Source: Microvirga sp. (GTDB taxonomy: Bacteria > Pseudomonadota > Alphaproteobacteria > Rhizobiales > Beijerinckiaceae). Taken from it: 45,818 nt of DNA. The stretch is taken from positions 1-45,818 of the forward strand of contig JAPSLB010000038.1 of the NCBI GenBank assembly GCA_031181145.1. Reading direction: 5' to 3'. The notes below the pieces were generated by a model. The model was not told where the DNA came from. It worked only from the letters and a program-made list of their open reading frames with translations, and made no database searches. This document shows, piece by piece, positions 32,707 to 40,391 of the stretch; position 1 is the first letter of the stretch, and each line of letters opens with the position of its first letter. The translations under genes were made by a program, and so were the position numbers.

Positions 32707-35039
32707 TTGCGCAGGGGCTTGCCCGTATCGAGCATATGCTCGATACGCTTGCGCGCTGCCGGGATCTTCGCAAGAGCAACCACCGCATCCCGCTCCAGCG
32801 CCAGCATCTCCTCCTCGGAGGCGCTTTCGCCTCCAATGTCGGCGCCGCTGAGAACGGTCGCGAGAGCTTGTGCGACAATGACGTCCGTGTCTGTCAGACG
32901 GAGCGCCTCCCGGTGCTTTTCGAGGCGCTCCACGAGGGCAGTCCTGCCGGCCGAGCCGGTGAGCGCGATCCTTGCAGGGACCGGTGCGCGATATCCCTCG
33001 GCCGCCATGGATTCCGCGCGTTGGATGGCGGCTCCCAGCAGGCGATCCCGGTTCATCACGATGTTGTCGGTGGAGCGCAACACACCCTTGGCCCAGGCGT
33101 CGAGCGCCGACGATGAGGGAGCCCCGGATAGAATGATGTCGAAGGCCTTCCCCGTCGCGTCGGGGCTCGCCTCACGCTGCTGCCATCGGAGAAGGAGCTG
33201 CGTGCAGCCACCCCATCCCGGCACGATGCCGACCTTCGTCTCGGGAAGCCCCGCGGCCAATTCGGCATGGGCGACAACCGCGTCGCAATGGAGCATCATC
33301 TCGCAGCCGCCCCCAAGCGCAAGCCCTGCCGGAGCCCCGACCACCGGGAAGCGGCTATATTTCAGTCGCCGAAAGAGATCCTGTCCGCGGGAGAGAAAAG
33401 CAGTCAGCGCCGTCCAATCTTCTGTGCGGACGAGGTCCACGAAGTAGGAGAGATCGGCGCCCGCGGAGAATGCGCGAGGGTTGTCATTGCCGATCACCAA
33501 TGCGCGAAACTGAGATGCGGTCGTGTCGATGCTCTGCTCCAGCATATCGAAGACCGCCGGCGTGAGGCTGTTCATCTTCGTGCGGATCTCGAGCAGCGCA
33601 ATCCCGTTGCCGGCGTCCCAAAGAGAGGCCGCCTCGTTGCCGAGAACCCGCTCGCGGCGCGACTTGATAGCTTCTAACGTGAGGACGCTGCCGTGCTCCA
33701 CCAACTGTGCACGTGCACCGTTCGTGCGCAGCGCCAGTCCTGTATGTTCGTCGTAGAATCCGTTGTTCCGCATCGCCGCGTCGAGCAGCGATGGAACGAC
33801 GGCTCCGCCCTGCGCCAGGCGCTCGGCCAGGAGCGGCAACCCGCAGCGTTCTGCGAGCCTGAAGGGGCCTTCACGCCAAGCATAGCCCAGCTCCATCGCG
33901 GTATCGATGGCTGCAACGTCATGCGCGATTTCCGGGCCGACCTTCGCGGTATAGGCGATGAGCTGGGACAAAACCCGCGAGGCGTAGAGACCATGCTTGC
34001 CGTCAGCCTTCAAAAGCGCCTGCAGATCACGCCCCTTCCCAGGCAATGCGGCCGCGTCGACGGGCGTCTCCGCCCGGTACCGGCCCGTGACGAGATCCAG
34101 AGCTTCGCGCGATTTGTCGGGATTGACCCTGTAGAATCCGCCCTTCGCCTTCCGGCCCAACTGTCCTGCCGCAATCATGCCCCGGACAGTCGGATCGCAG
34201 GGCAAGTCGTAGGAGTGGATCCCGTCGGAGGCGGGCAGGGCGCTCATGAGGCTGCCCCACACGTGCGGGATGAGGTCTATGCCGATGAGATCGAGCAGGC
34301 CGAAGGCGCCCGTCCGCGGCATGCCGAACGCCGCCATCACCGCATCCGCCTCCTCGACCGTGAGGCCCAGGTTTTTCGCCTCGAGCGCGGCCACCGCCAG
34401 CCAGTAGCAGCCGATGCGGTTGGCGATGAAGCCCGGGGTGTCGTGGCAATCCACGACGGTCTTGCCGAGAACGACTTCCGACGCCGCCTTTGCACGCGCC
34501 ACCAGACCAGGTGAGTTTTCCGATGAACTGACGATCTCGACGAGCCGCATGACCCGCGGCGGATTGAAGAAATGCGTGATCAGGAAGTCGGCTGCGAATG
34601 CGGGGGCGAGCCCAGCCACAAGGTCCGAACGCGGAATCGTGGATGTGTTGGAGGATACGATCGATCCCTGCTTCCTGACCGTATCGACCTTGCGATAGAG
34701 ATCTCGCTTGACGTCGAGTCGCTCGACAACTGCTTCGATGATCCAATCGGCCTCCGACAGCCGCTGGAGATCATCATCGACATTTCCGGGACGAACGAGT
34801 TTGACGGCATCGGGATGCATAAATCCGTTCGCCTTCAGCTGACGCGCAATCCCCGCTTCGGCAGGTCCGTCGGGCGAGACGTCAGGCCCTCGAATGTCGA
34901 GCAGGTCAACCGGCACGCCGGCATTTGCAAACTGCGCAGCGATGCCGGCTCCCATTGATCCCGCTCCGATGACGGCCGCACGCTTGATGCCGGTCTCCTG
35001 GATGCCGACGACTGGGGGAAGGTTAAAGAGCCCGTTCAT
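32703..35039 (-). CDS. 3-hydroxyacyl-CoA dehydrogenase / enoyl-CoA hydratase fusion
   Basis: A 778-residue two-domain enzyme for hydration of enoyl-CoA and NAD-dependent oxidation of the hydroxyacyl-CoA. Residues 18-300 hold the Rossmann domain (AAVIGAGSMGAGIAAQFANA, then VVDCHDTPGFIANRIGCYWL); 300-430 its dimerisation helices. The crotonase domain is at about 475-690 (AFSAGADLSYF and GLALGGGCEMMLHCD, with Glu, then GLPETKVGIVPGWGG). This order (dehydrogenase first) is the reverse of E. coli FadB and common in Alphaproteobacteria. GGAG lies 6 bases before the ATG. It closes the oxidation cycle with the dehydrogenase and thiolase. Confidence 0.92.
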   Translation of the reverse strand: MNGLFNLPPVVGIQETGIKRAAVIGAGSMGAGIAAQFANAGVPVDLLDIRGPDVSPDGPAEAGIARQLKANGFMHPDAVKLVRPGNVDDDLQRLSEADWIIEAVVERLDVKRDLYRKVDTVRKQGSIVSSNTSTIPRSDLVAGLAPAFAADFLITHFFNPPRVMRLVEIVSSSENSPGLVARAKAASEVVLGKTVVDCHDTPGFIANRIGCYWLAVAALEAKNLGLTVEEADAVMAAFGMPRTGAFGLLDLIGIDLIPHVWGSLMSALPASDGIHSYDLPCDPTVRGMIAAGQLGRKAKGGFYRVNPDKSREALDLVTGRYRAETPVDAAALPGKGRDLQALLKADGKHGLYASRVLSQLIAYTAKVGPEIAHDVAAIDTAMELGYAWREGPFRLAERCGLPLLAERLAQGGAVVPSLLDAAMRNNGFYDEHTGLALRTNGARAQLVEHGSVLTLEAIKSRRERVLGNEAASLWDAGNGIALLEIRTKMNSLTPAVFDMLEQSIDTTASQFRALVIGNDNPRAFSAGADLSYFVDLVRTEDWTALTAFLSRGQDLFRRLKYSRFPVVGAPAGLALGGGCEMMLHCDAVVAHAELAAGLPETKVGIVPGWGGCTQLLLRWQQREASPDATGKAFDIILSGAPSSSALDAWAKGVLRSTDNIVMNRDRLLGAAIQRAESMAAEGYRAPVPARIALTGSAGRTALVERLEKHREALRLTDTDVIVAQALATVLSGADIGGESASEEEMLALERDAVVALAKIPAARKRIEHMLDTGKPLRN

Positions 35040-35173
35040 GCTATCTCCAAAAGTCGTCCGTTATCGATCGGCCCCGTCGCCTCGCGAACCGCGTATGAAT
35101 CATGCGTGTAGTCGAACCGCGCCCGCTCTTCACATGCCCGCGTCGTGGTTCCTCATACAGACAGTACTATTCC

Positions 35174-35197
35174 TACCGGTCGGTAACCCCTTGTCAA
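35174..35197 (-). promoter_or_regulatory. Promoter of the dehydrogenase/hydratase fusion with TetR-type operator
   Basis: On the minus strand a perfect TTGACA -35 (35192-35197) is followed by TTACCGACCGGTAGG. Its 12-base core TACCGACCGGTA (35174-35185) is identical to the core in the RND pump promoter at 14401-14412. The -10 is unclear (AGGAAT at 17-base spacing). It lies 135 bases before the gene start. Confidence 0.6.
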
Positions 35198-35450
35198 TGA
35201 GGTTGGGTCGGTGGCGGATGCGGCGAGCAGATCGAACAGCTCCGCAAGTGAGGACTGCGGATCGCCGGCATGCTTCGCCCATTGCTTACACATCATGTGA
35301 ACCGTTTCGTTCCCGCCCAGGATCACCGGCCAGCGACGGCGGGCTTGAACCCGAGCATCGGCCGGATCCGTCGCTGGAGAGCCCGACGATCCTGCTCGAC
35401 ATGATTGTTCAGCTACGTCGTGATCGGTCCCCGAGCCGAGCATGATCCCG
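35190..35450 (-). pseudogene. IS6-family transposase remnant
   Basis: Read leftward, one frame gives RGPITT, a TAG stop, then LNNHVEQDRRALQRRIRPML and GFKPAVAGR; after a frame shift the text goes on RRWPVILGGNETVHMMCKQW and AKHAGDPQSSLAELFDLLA. NNHVEQDHRxLKRR is the hallmark end of IS6/IS26-type transposases. One stop and one frameshift within 90 codons show decay. Only the last third of the gene is present. The rest of 35040-35730 shows no gene I can support. Confidence 0.7.
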
Positions 35451-35730
35451 CAGAACCTCCATTTCGTGGTGCTTGATCAAGGCATTGCGCTTTGCTCGCG
35501 AGGAGCGAACCTTCCGTGCCGATTTGTCCTCGAAGGCCGCCCAGTCCTCGAAGCGATGAATAGTGCGAGCGCAGCTTGGGACCGGCACGACCACGCCGCG
35601 CTCAGGTGTGCGAAGCGCCTTCCGAGGATCGACGCAAGTCTTGGCCGGTCAGCCGCCGCTCCATCGAGGGAAAGCTCAGGGCCGAGTGGTTTGCCGAGGG
35701 TGTGCTCAAGCGCAACCGCACAACTGGATG

Positions 35731-36528
35731 TCATTGGAGAGCGACTTCGAGAAGAGAGCGATGGCGGATCAGCCAGGCGACACTGCGGGTCTGCCATGCG
35801 ATGCCCCACACGCGAGGAGCATGCTCAGTGCCGGGTTCGATCTGCTGCTCCATGACCTCGTTCGCAGCGCTCTGGGCCGCGAATTCGATGATCCGATAGG
35901 CGAGCTTCTGGCGGTTGGCGCGAGGCAATCCATAGGCATCGGCGAAAGCGCGGACCTGTCGGATGCGGGTGGCAGCGTCTGGCAGCCCGTTCAAAGCAGC
36001 CACGTCATCGTCATAAAGCTGGGCGTTGTTCCATGCGACCATGGCCAGTTCGGTCAAATGATCCACGGGGCCCGCGACTTCCCAGTCGATCAGACCGATC
36101 GGCTTGGCGTTCCTGGAGACGATGTTCCAGGGAGCTGCATCGCAGTGACCGATGATGTTGGGTTCGCCGACGTCACGACCGAACCACGGGCGCCAGATCG
36201 CGCCCGCAGGCGGGACGAATGACGCCGTCGCATCGTGAAGCCGCCTGATCAGGGCGCCGAGTTCTGCGATGGCATCGTCGGACCATGGAGCCGGGTTGAT
36301 GATTTCCCCTTCCAGAAACGAGAGGATCTCCCGGCCCTGCCCGTCGAAGCCCGAGCCGACGACCCGTGGCGCCCCTGAAAAGCCTACCCGCTCCAGGTGC
36401 CGGAGCAGGGTGTGGACGGATGGGGCCCAAGGGCCGGTCTCCCGTACGACGACGTCGCCTCGGCGCGAAACGGCCGTTCGACCGCCACCGGAGAGCGGTT
36501 GATCGTCGATATTGTTCTGATGAGTCAT
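35731..36528 (-). CDS. Aminoglycoside phosphotransferase-fold protein
   Basis: A 265-residue APH/ChoK-like protein. The glycine-rich start (RRGDVVVRETGPWAPSVHTL) stands for the N-lobe. The catalytic loop reads IIGHCDAAPWNIVSRN, with the HxD motif as HCD, and the metal site is GLIDWEVAGPVDH. The HCD and short N-lobe are typical of the APH branch annotated phosphotransferase family in soil bacteria; the substrate is unknown and resistance is not implied. The ATG at 36528 fits the conserved start; the frame runs open to 36654 and no candidate has a clear ribosome site. Confidence 0.75.
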   Translation of the reverse strand: MTHQNNIDDQPLSGGGRTAVSRRGDVVVRETGPWAPSVHTLLRHLERVGFSGAPRVVGSGFDGQGREILSFLEGEIINPAPWSDDAIAELGALIRRLHDATASFVPPAGAIWRPWFGRDVGEPNIIGHCDAAPWNIVSRNAKPIGLIDWEVAGPVDHLTELAMVAWNNAQLYDDDVAALNGLPDAATRIRQVRAFADAYGLPRANRQKLAYRIIEFAAQSAANEVMEQQIEPGTEHAPRVWGIAWQTRSVAWLIRHRSLLEVALQ

Positions 36529-36688
36529 CGGCACGACCACACCACGTTCGCAGTAACTGTGCTGAGCGATGCCCACGGGCGACATTCGCGCCCGTCGGCT
36601 CATGACCGACGGGCGCGAGCCGAGATGTTGGTCCCGTATTCGGACAGGATCCATTCATCCTGCGAAGCGCCGCGACCGCTCTGAGCCC

Positions 36689-37081
36689 TCAATCGACCTT
36701 CATCTGTATCAGTTGAATGAGATTCCCGCAGGTGTCATCGAGCACGGCCATTCGGACAGTTCCGGCATCCATTGGCTTTTGGGTGAACGTGACCCCAAGT
36801 GAACGAAGTCTGGCATATTCGGAATCGATGTCATCGACCTGGAATGACGTCGCCGGGATTCCATCCTCGAGGAGCGCGGCCTTGTAGGGTTGGACCGCGG
36901 GGTGGTCGCCCGGTTCGAGAAGCAGTTCGGTCCCTTCGGGGTTTTCTGGCGAGACGACGGTGAGCCAGCGATGTTCTCCCACAGGCACATCATTCTTCAA
37001 TTTGAACCCGAGCACACGTGTGTAGAAGTCCAGGGCTTTCGTCTGGTCGTCTACGAAGACGCTGGTAACATAGATCCGCAT
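36689..37081 (-). CDS. Glyoxalase/VOC-family protein
   Basis: A 130-residue vicinal-oxygen-chelate protein: MRIYVTSVFVDDQTKALDFY, then GEHRWLTVVSPENPEGTELL, and the second half ending VRMAVLDDTCGNLIQLIQ. A metal site of the H/E type is possible (His41 region, Glu54), but the closing Glu is replaced by Asn-Leu-Ile-Gln, so catalysis is uncertain; many such proteins bind drugs or sense ligands. The ATG at 37081 has GGAG 6-7 bases upstream; an ATG at 37093 is in frame. It sits about 13 bases after the ArsR stop, one operon with it. Confidence 0.82.
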   Translation of the reverse strand: MRIYVTSVFVDDQTKALDFYTRVLGFKLKNDVPVGEHRWLTVVSPENPEGTELLLEPGDHPAVQPYKAALLEDGIPATSFQVDDIDSEYARLRSLGVTFTQKPMDAGTVRMAVLDDTCGNLIQLIQMKVD

Positions 37082-37094
37082 CGGGTTCTCCATT

Positions 37095-37385
37095 CTAGAG
37101 GTGGTTGCGAAGCCACAGGTTAACCGCTTCTCGCAACGGACCGGGATCGAGGGAGTGCATCTTGGTTCGGCCCGACCATACGACACGGACAAGTCCGGCT
37201 TTTTGCAGCATATCGAGGTGCTGTGTTATCGCCTGACGCGAGAGCGCCATCCCGTCCTCCGCGAACAACTGGGCACAAATTTCGAACAACGACTGTTTTG
37301 GACGCTCGCGCAGACGATCTAGGATCCTGCGACGGGTCGGGTCGCCAAGCGCCTTGAATATTCGATCGAGTTCAGCATCGTTCAT
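37095..37385 (-). CDS. ArsR-family repressor (no metal site seen)
   Basis: A 96-residue winged-helix protein: LDRIFKALGDPTRRRILDRL opens the fold and MALSRQAITQHLDMLQKAGL is the recognition helix; LVRVVWSGRTKMHSLDPGPL is the wing. No Cys pair (ELCVCDL) or His cluster is present, so it is of the non-metal, PF12840/SRPBCC-linked kind. The start has no ribosome site and a -10 box ends 7 bases before it, so the mRNA is probably leaderless. A 15-bp inverted repeat straddles the start codon. Controls at least itself and the VOC gene. Confidence 0.85.
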   Translation of the reverse strand: MNDAELDRIFKALGDPTRRRILDRLRERPKQSLFEICAQLFAEDGMALSRQAITQHLDMLQKAGLVRVVWSGRTKMHSLDPGPLREAVNLWLRNHL

Positions 37386-37420
37386 GCGATCGAATATTCA
37401 ATAATAATATTGCATATCAA
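37354..37420 (-). promoter_or_regulatory. Leaderless ArsR promoter with start-codon palindrome
   Basis: On the minus strand: TTGATA (37415-37420), 16 bases, AATATT (37393-37398), 7 bases, ATG. TTGAATATTCGATCG (37387-37401) and its exact complement (37354-37368) form 15-bp arms around the start codon. Each arm holds the palindrome GAATATTC, the two copies 36 bases apart. A DNA operator is more likely than an mRNA hairpin, because a leaderless mRNA would lack the 5' arm. Confidence 0.6.
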
Positions 37421-37460
37421 GAAATCGTCAATCGCTGCTGCAAACGCCCAAGTAAGGACC

Positions 37461-37492
37461 GATTTGTCCGGCATTCGGTAGCAAAGACCACC
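37461..37492 (+). repeat. Left end of repeat-bounded exporter/hydrolase segment
   Basis: GATTTGTCCG (37461-37470) also occurs as a direct repeat at 40278-40287. It is followed by a sequence (37471-37492, beginning GCATTCGGTAGC and ending AAAGACCACC) whose exact reverse complement is at 40254-40275; the match extends to 26 bases when counted as 37467-37492 with 40254-40279. Confidence 0.85.
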
Positions 37493-37595
37493 ACACACTG
37501 GATGAGTGGCAGGCCAACAAGAGGAATTTTGTTTCGTCGGGGCTGCCGAAATTCTAAGATGAGCCGACGGAAAGCAGTCGCGGCGCTGGCCTAGC

Positions 37596-38774
37596 TCATG
37601 TAATCGTTGGTGGTGTCGAAGCCACAAGACGGCCGCGGTGATAGCTTGCAGCCAGCAGGAGACCAGCGAGAGCGAAGGCGGCACCCAAAAGCGCAACCGA
37701 CGAAAGTCCAAAGAGGCGGATGGCGAGACCACCAAGCCCAGCACCAAGTCCTTGCCCCAGATAGTTCATGGACCCGTTCACAGCGAGCACCATCGCGGCT
37801 GCACCTGGAAAGATCGACACGAGCCTCGCTTGGACAATTGGCATGATCGCGAACAGGGCGAGCGCTGACGAAAAGACAGCCCACCCGACCAGCATCATCG
37901 TCGGCAAGCCGCCGGGAGCCCCACCTTCAATCTGGGCGAAATGGATAAGCTGTGCAACCAGGATACAGGCGAAGGCCCCGGCAATCGCCCCGCGGACGGC
38001 CTTGCTATTGGCGGCTCGCCCACCGAGCATAAGACCCAGCAGAGCCCCAATCCCGATGATCGCCTGAAAGATGCCGACCGTTCCGCCCTGGATTCCAGTT
38101 TCCACCGCAAGCACTGGGCCGATGTAAGAGACGACAGCCATTGTCGAGGCGAAGGAGAGCAGGGTCATCATGACGAGTGGAACGACACGTCCCCATTCAA
38201 TGCGGGTGTTCTCCGTAGGCACGGCATAGGGAATGCCCGGCAGCCACATCGCGCTCGCCACGCACGCGATGCCCGAAAGTGATGCGGCAAAGAGGAATGT
38301 CGCCCTCCACCCGAACAGGTCTCCGACCAGGCTGCCTACAGGGATTCCAAGCAAGAATGCGAGCGTCATCCCACCGAGCACCATTGCAATGGCAGATCCA
38401 CGCCGGGATGCTGGGACAAGGGCTGCGGCGGCCGCAGCGGCGGCAGGCATGACGATCCCGCCCGTGGCACCGGCAAGAACCCGGAGGAGCACGAGCAGTT
38501 CGAAGCTCGATGCAAAGGCGCACCAGGCGGTAAGTCCGGTGACAGCCGCCAGCGCGAATACGAGAAGCCGCTTCCGGTCCATCCTTCCGCCCCACATGGC
38601 AAGGAGGGGGCCTCCGACGGCGGCCGAGATTACAAAGGCGGTCTGCAACTGGCCTATCGCAGCCACAGAAACTCCGATGTCTCGCGCCATGGCATCCAAA
38701 AGACCGCCAAAGATGTAAGCCCCCGATCCGAAGGCCAGGGCGGCCATCGTGAGAAGAAGAATGCGTGGATCCAT
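37596..38774 (-). CDS. MFS exporter (drug:proton antiporter type)
   Basis: A 392-residue inner-membrane protein with 12 predicted helices. It starts MDPRILLLTMAALAFGSGAY; the loop after helix 2 reads GGRMDRKRLLVFALAAV (motif A), and GIPVGSLVGDLFGWRATFLF is motif C-like, typical of exporters such as the AraJ/YdhP group. AGGAG lies 8-9 bases before the ATG at 38774; the long in-frame extension upstream to 38915 is not convincing. Divergent from the alpha/beta hydrolase gene, both inside the repeat-bounded segment. The substrate is unknown. Confidence 0.85.
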   Translation of the reverse strand: MDPRILLLTMAALAFGSGAYIFGGLLDAMARDIGVSVAAIGQLQTAFVISAAVGGPLLAMWGGRMDRKRLLVFALAAVTGLTAWCAFASSFELLVLLRVLAGATGGIVMPAAAAAAAALVPASRRGSAIAMVLGGMTLAFLLGIPVGSLVGDLFGWRATFLFAASLSGIACVASAMWLPGIPYAVPTENTRIEWGRVVPLVMMTLLSFASTMAVVSYIGPVLAVETGIQGGTVGIFQAIIGIGALLGLMLGGRAANSKAVRGAIAGAFACILVAQLIHFAQIEGGAPGGLPTMMLVGWAVFSSALALFAIMPIVQARLVSIFPGAAAMVLAVNGSMNYLGQGLGAGLGGLAIRLFGLSSVALLGAAFALAGLLLAASYHRGRLVASTPPTIT

Positions 38775-39032
38775 CAATCGACTCTCCTGCATGATGCATG
38801 GACGGTCTGGCGAGCAGGCGAACCACAGCGAGTGCGGACCTGGCTTCAGCTCGGAGGCTGAACGCGACATTCGCCACCCCAGCTTCTTCCGTTCCGCCAG
38901 AGGTTGGTCGATCATTGCTTCGGCAGGAGTGAAGGTCGATTACGCGTGAGGTAATGGAAGACCTCTGTCGCCGATTGCTGCCTCAACAACGCCACAACGG
39001 CACCGGTCATCGCACGCTCCACTCGGCTCGAA

Positions 39033-39055
39033 TTGTGCAAGATAACCTTGCACAA
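39033..39055. promoter_or_regulatory. 9-bp perfect inverted repeat, candidate operator
   Basis: TTGTGCAAG-ATAAC-CTTGCACAA. Two perfect 9-base arms about 235 bases before the hydrolase start and 260 before the exporter start, so a single regulator could serve both. No regulator gene lies inside the repeat-bounded segment. Confidence 0.5.
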
Positions 39056-39091
39056 GCGGCTGCGGGCATTGCCTGGTCAGGTCGACGAGAT

Positions 39092-39111
39092 CTGGTGGCG
39101 TTTGCCACCAG
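39092..39111. other. Small perfect hairpin
   Basis: CTGGTGGC-GTTT-GCCACCAG forms an 8-bp stem with a 4-base loop, about 180 bases upstream of the hydrolase. No T-run follows, so it is not a standard terminator. Confidence 0.4.
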
Positions 39112-39289
39112 TCTGATCGTCAGCACGGCTTGGGAAGCCAAGGCGGGCATTGTGGCTCAAGACAAGTGGCTCGCAAGAATATCCTGACTTCGACCGCTCT
39201 GGTCTGGCTCAACCACGCGGAAAGGTGATGGTGGATACAGGGCAGAGTGCGGCCATTTACGCTCGTTGGAAATGGCGATAGTTTGGGGC

Positions 39290-40153
39290 ATGCATTCAAT
39301 ACGCTACATTGCGTCCGGTCGCGCGGAACTTGCAACAGAGGTCGTCGGCAGCGGCACTACCATCGTCTTTCTTCATGCCAACGTGTGCGACCGGCGCATG
39401 TGGCGCGACCAACTCGATAGCATCGGCACCACCCAGAAGGCGGTCGCCTATGACCGACGCGGCTTCGGCGAAACCCGCGCCGAACCGGAGGACTTCTCCG
39501 CCCTCGCAGACTTGATGGCGGTGCTGGATGCTACCGCAGACGGCAAGCCCGCGGTCCTCGTTGGCTGCTCTCTTGGGGGGCGCATTGCACTCGATGCCGC
39601 CCTCCGGCACCCATCGCGCGTTCGCGCCCTGGTTCTGATCGCTCCCAACGTCACAGGTGCGCCGGACGCGATCTATCCCCCAGGAATCGAGAAGCTGATG
39701 ACGCAATCGAAGGATGCTGAGCCATCCGGCGACTTGGAGCGTTTGAACGCGATGAAGGCGCGTCTCTGGCTGGACGGGCCACTGGCCCCCGAAGGCCGCG
39801 TAGCCGGTCCTGCACGCGATCTACTCCTTGAGATGAACGGCATCGCGCTCCGCTCCCCGCCTTTCGGAGCGGATGTTGACGTGCCGCCCCTCTTCCACCG
39901 CCTCTCTGAGGTCGCGGTGCCGACACTCGTGATGTGGGGCGACCTCGACTTTCCGCACGTGCAGGAACGGTGCCGTCACATCGCAGCGACGGTGCCGGGT
40001 ACGGAGAGTTATGAAATGCAGGGCGTCGCCCATCTGCCTAGTCTGGAGCGCCCAGCGGAAGTTACAGCCCTTGTTGCCGGGTTCGTTGCCCGGAGCGCAG
40101 GTTCAGGTCGCAGACGCACAAGTCTTGGGGAGGAGCCCGGGCAAGTTTTGTGA
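39290..40153 (+). CDS. Alpha/beta-fold hydrolase
   Basis: A cytosolic enzyme of about 287 residues. IVFLHANVCDRRMWRDQLDS carries the oxyanion turn (HAN for the usual HG), nucleophile Ser is in LVGCSLGGRIALDAAL, the acid is probably Asp of VMWGDLDFPH and the His is in GVAHLPSLERP. Best fits are esterase, 3-oxoadipate enol-lactonase-like or epoxide hydrolase-like members. The ATG at 39290 is preferred because MHSIRYIASGRAELATEVVG begins like family members; ATG 39272 and TTG 39266 are in frame. Divergent from the exporter in the same repeat-bounded segment. Confidence 0.82.
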   Translation: MHSIRYIASGRAELATEVVGSGTTIVFLHANVCDRRMWRDQLDSIGTTQKAVAYDRRGFGETRAEPEDFSALADLMAVLDATADGKPAVLVGCSLGGRIALDAALRHPSRVRALVLIAPNVTGAPDAIYPPGIEKLMTQSKDAEPSGDLERLNAMKARLWLDGPLAPEGRVAGPARDLLLEMNGIALRSPPFGADVDVPPLFHRLSEVAVPTLVMWGDLDFPHVQERCRHIAATVPGTESYEMQGVAHLPSLERPAEVTALVAGFVARSAGSGRRRTSLGEEPGQVL

Positions 40154-40253
40154 GGGGCAGTATACGACTCCAGGGGAACGCGGTCGATCACTCGAAAGGG
40201 ATCTTTGTCCTTGAGCGTAAAGGTTCGTCGTATCAGTTTCTGGCCAGGCCGTT

Positions 40254-40287
40254 GGTGGTCTTTGCTACCGAATGCCGGATTTGTCCG
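40254..40287 (-). repeat. Right end of repeat-bounded exporter/hydrolase segment
   Basis: Holds the exact reverse complement of the left inverted repeat (40254-40275, extending to 40279), then the direct repeat GATTTGTCCG (40278-40287). The two ends are 2.76 kb apart. The gap 40154-40391 contains no gene I can support. Confidence 0.85.
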
Positions 40288-40391
40288 CGTCCCGGTCTAC
40301 CGCCATCGCTCCGATAATGCCCTTCATGGAACTGCGAACCCAGTGCCGAGCGAAGCGTTGATTGGTGCAGTTCTCAACCGCCGGAGCGCCA

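Larger units (their letters stand above)
38775..39289. other. Divergent promoter region between exporter and hydrolase
   Basis: No gene is supported in this gap of about 515 bases. It contains a perfect palindrome at 39033-39055 and a strong small hairpin at 39092-39111, listed separately. Open frames lack ribosome sites and recognisable sequence. Confidence 0.45.

Noticed and set aside
35731..36528. Reading the APH-fold protein as an aminoglycoside-resistance gene
   Set aside because: HCD catalytic loop and soil-type phosphotransferase features; no resistance cassette context.
37354..37401. Riboswitch or thermosensor hairpin over the arsR start codon
   Set aside because: The -10 box ends 7 bases before the ATG, so the transcript probably lacks the 5' arm; a DNA operator explains the symmetry better.
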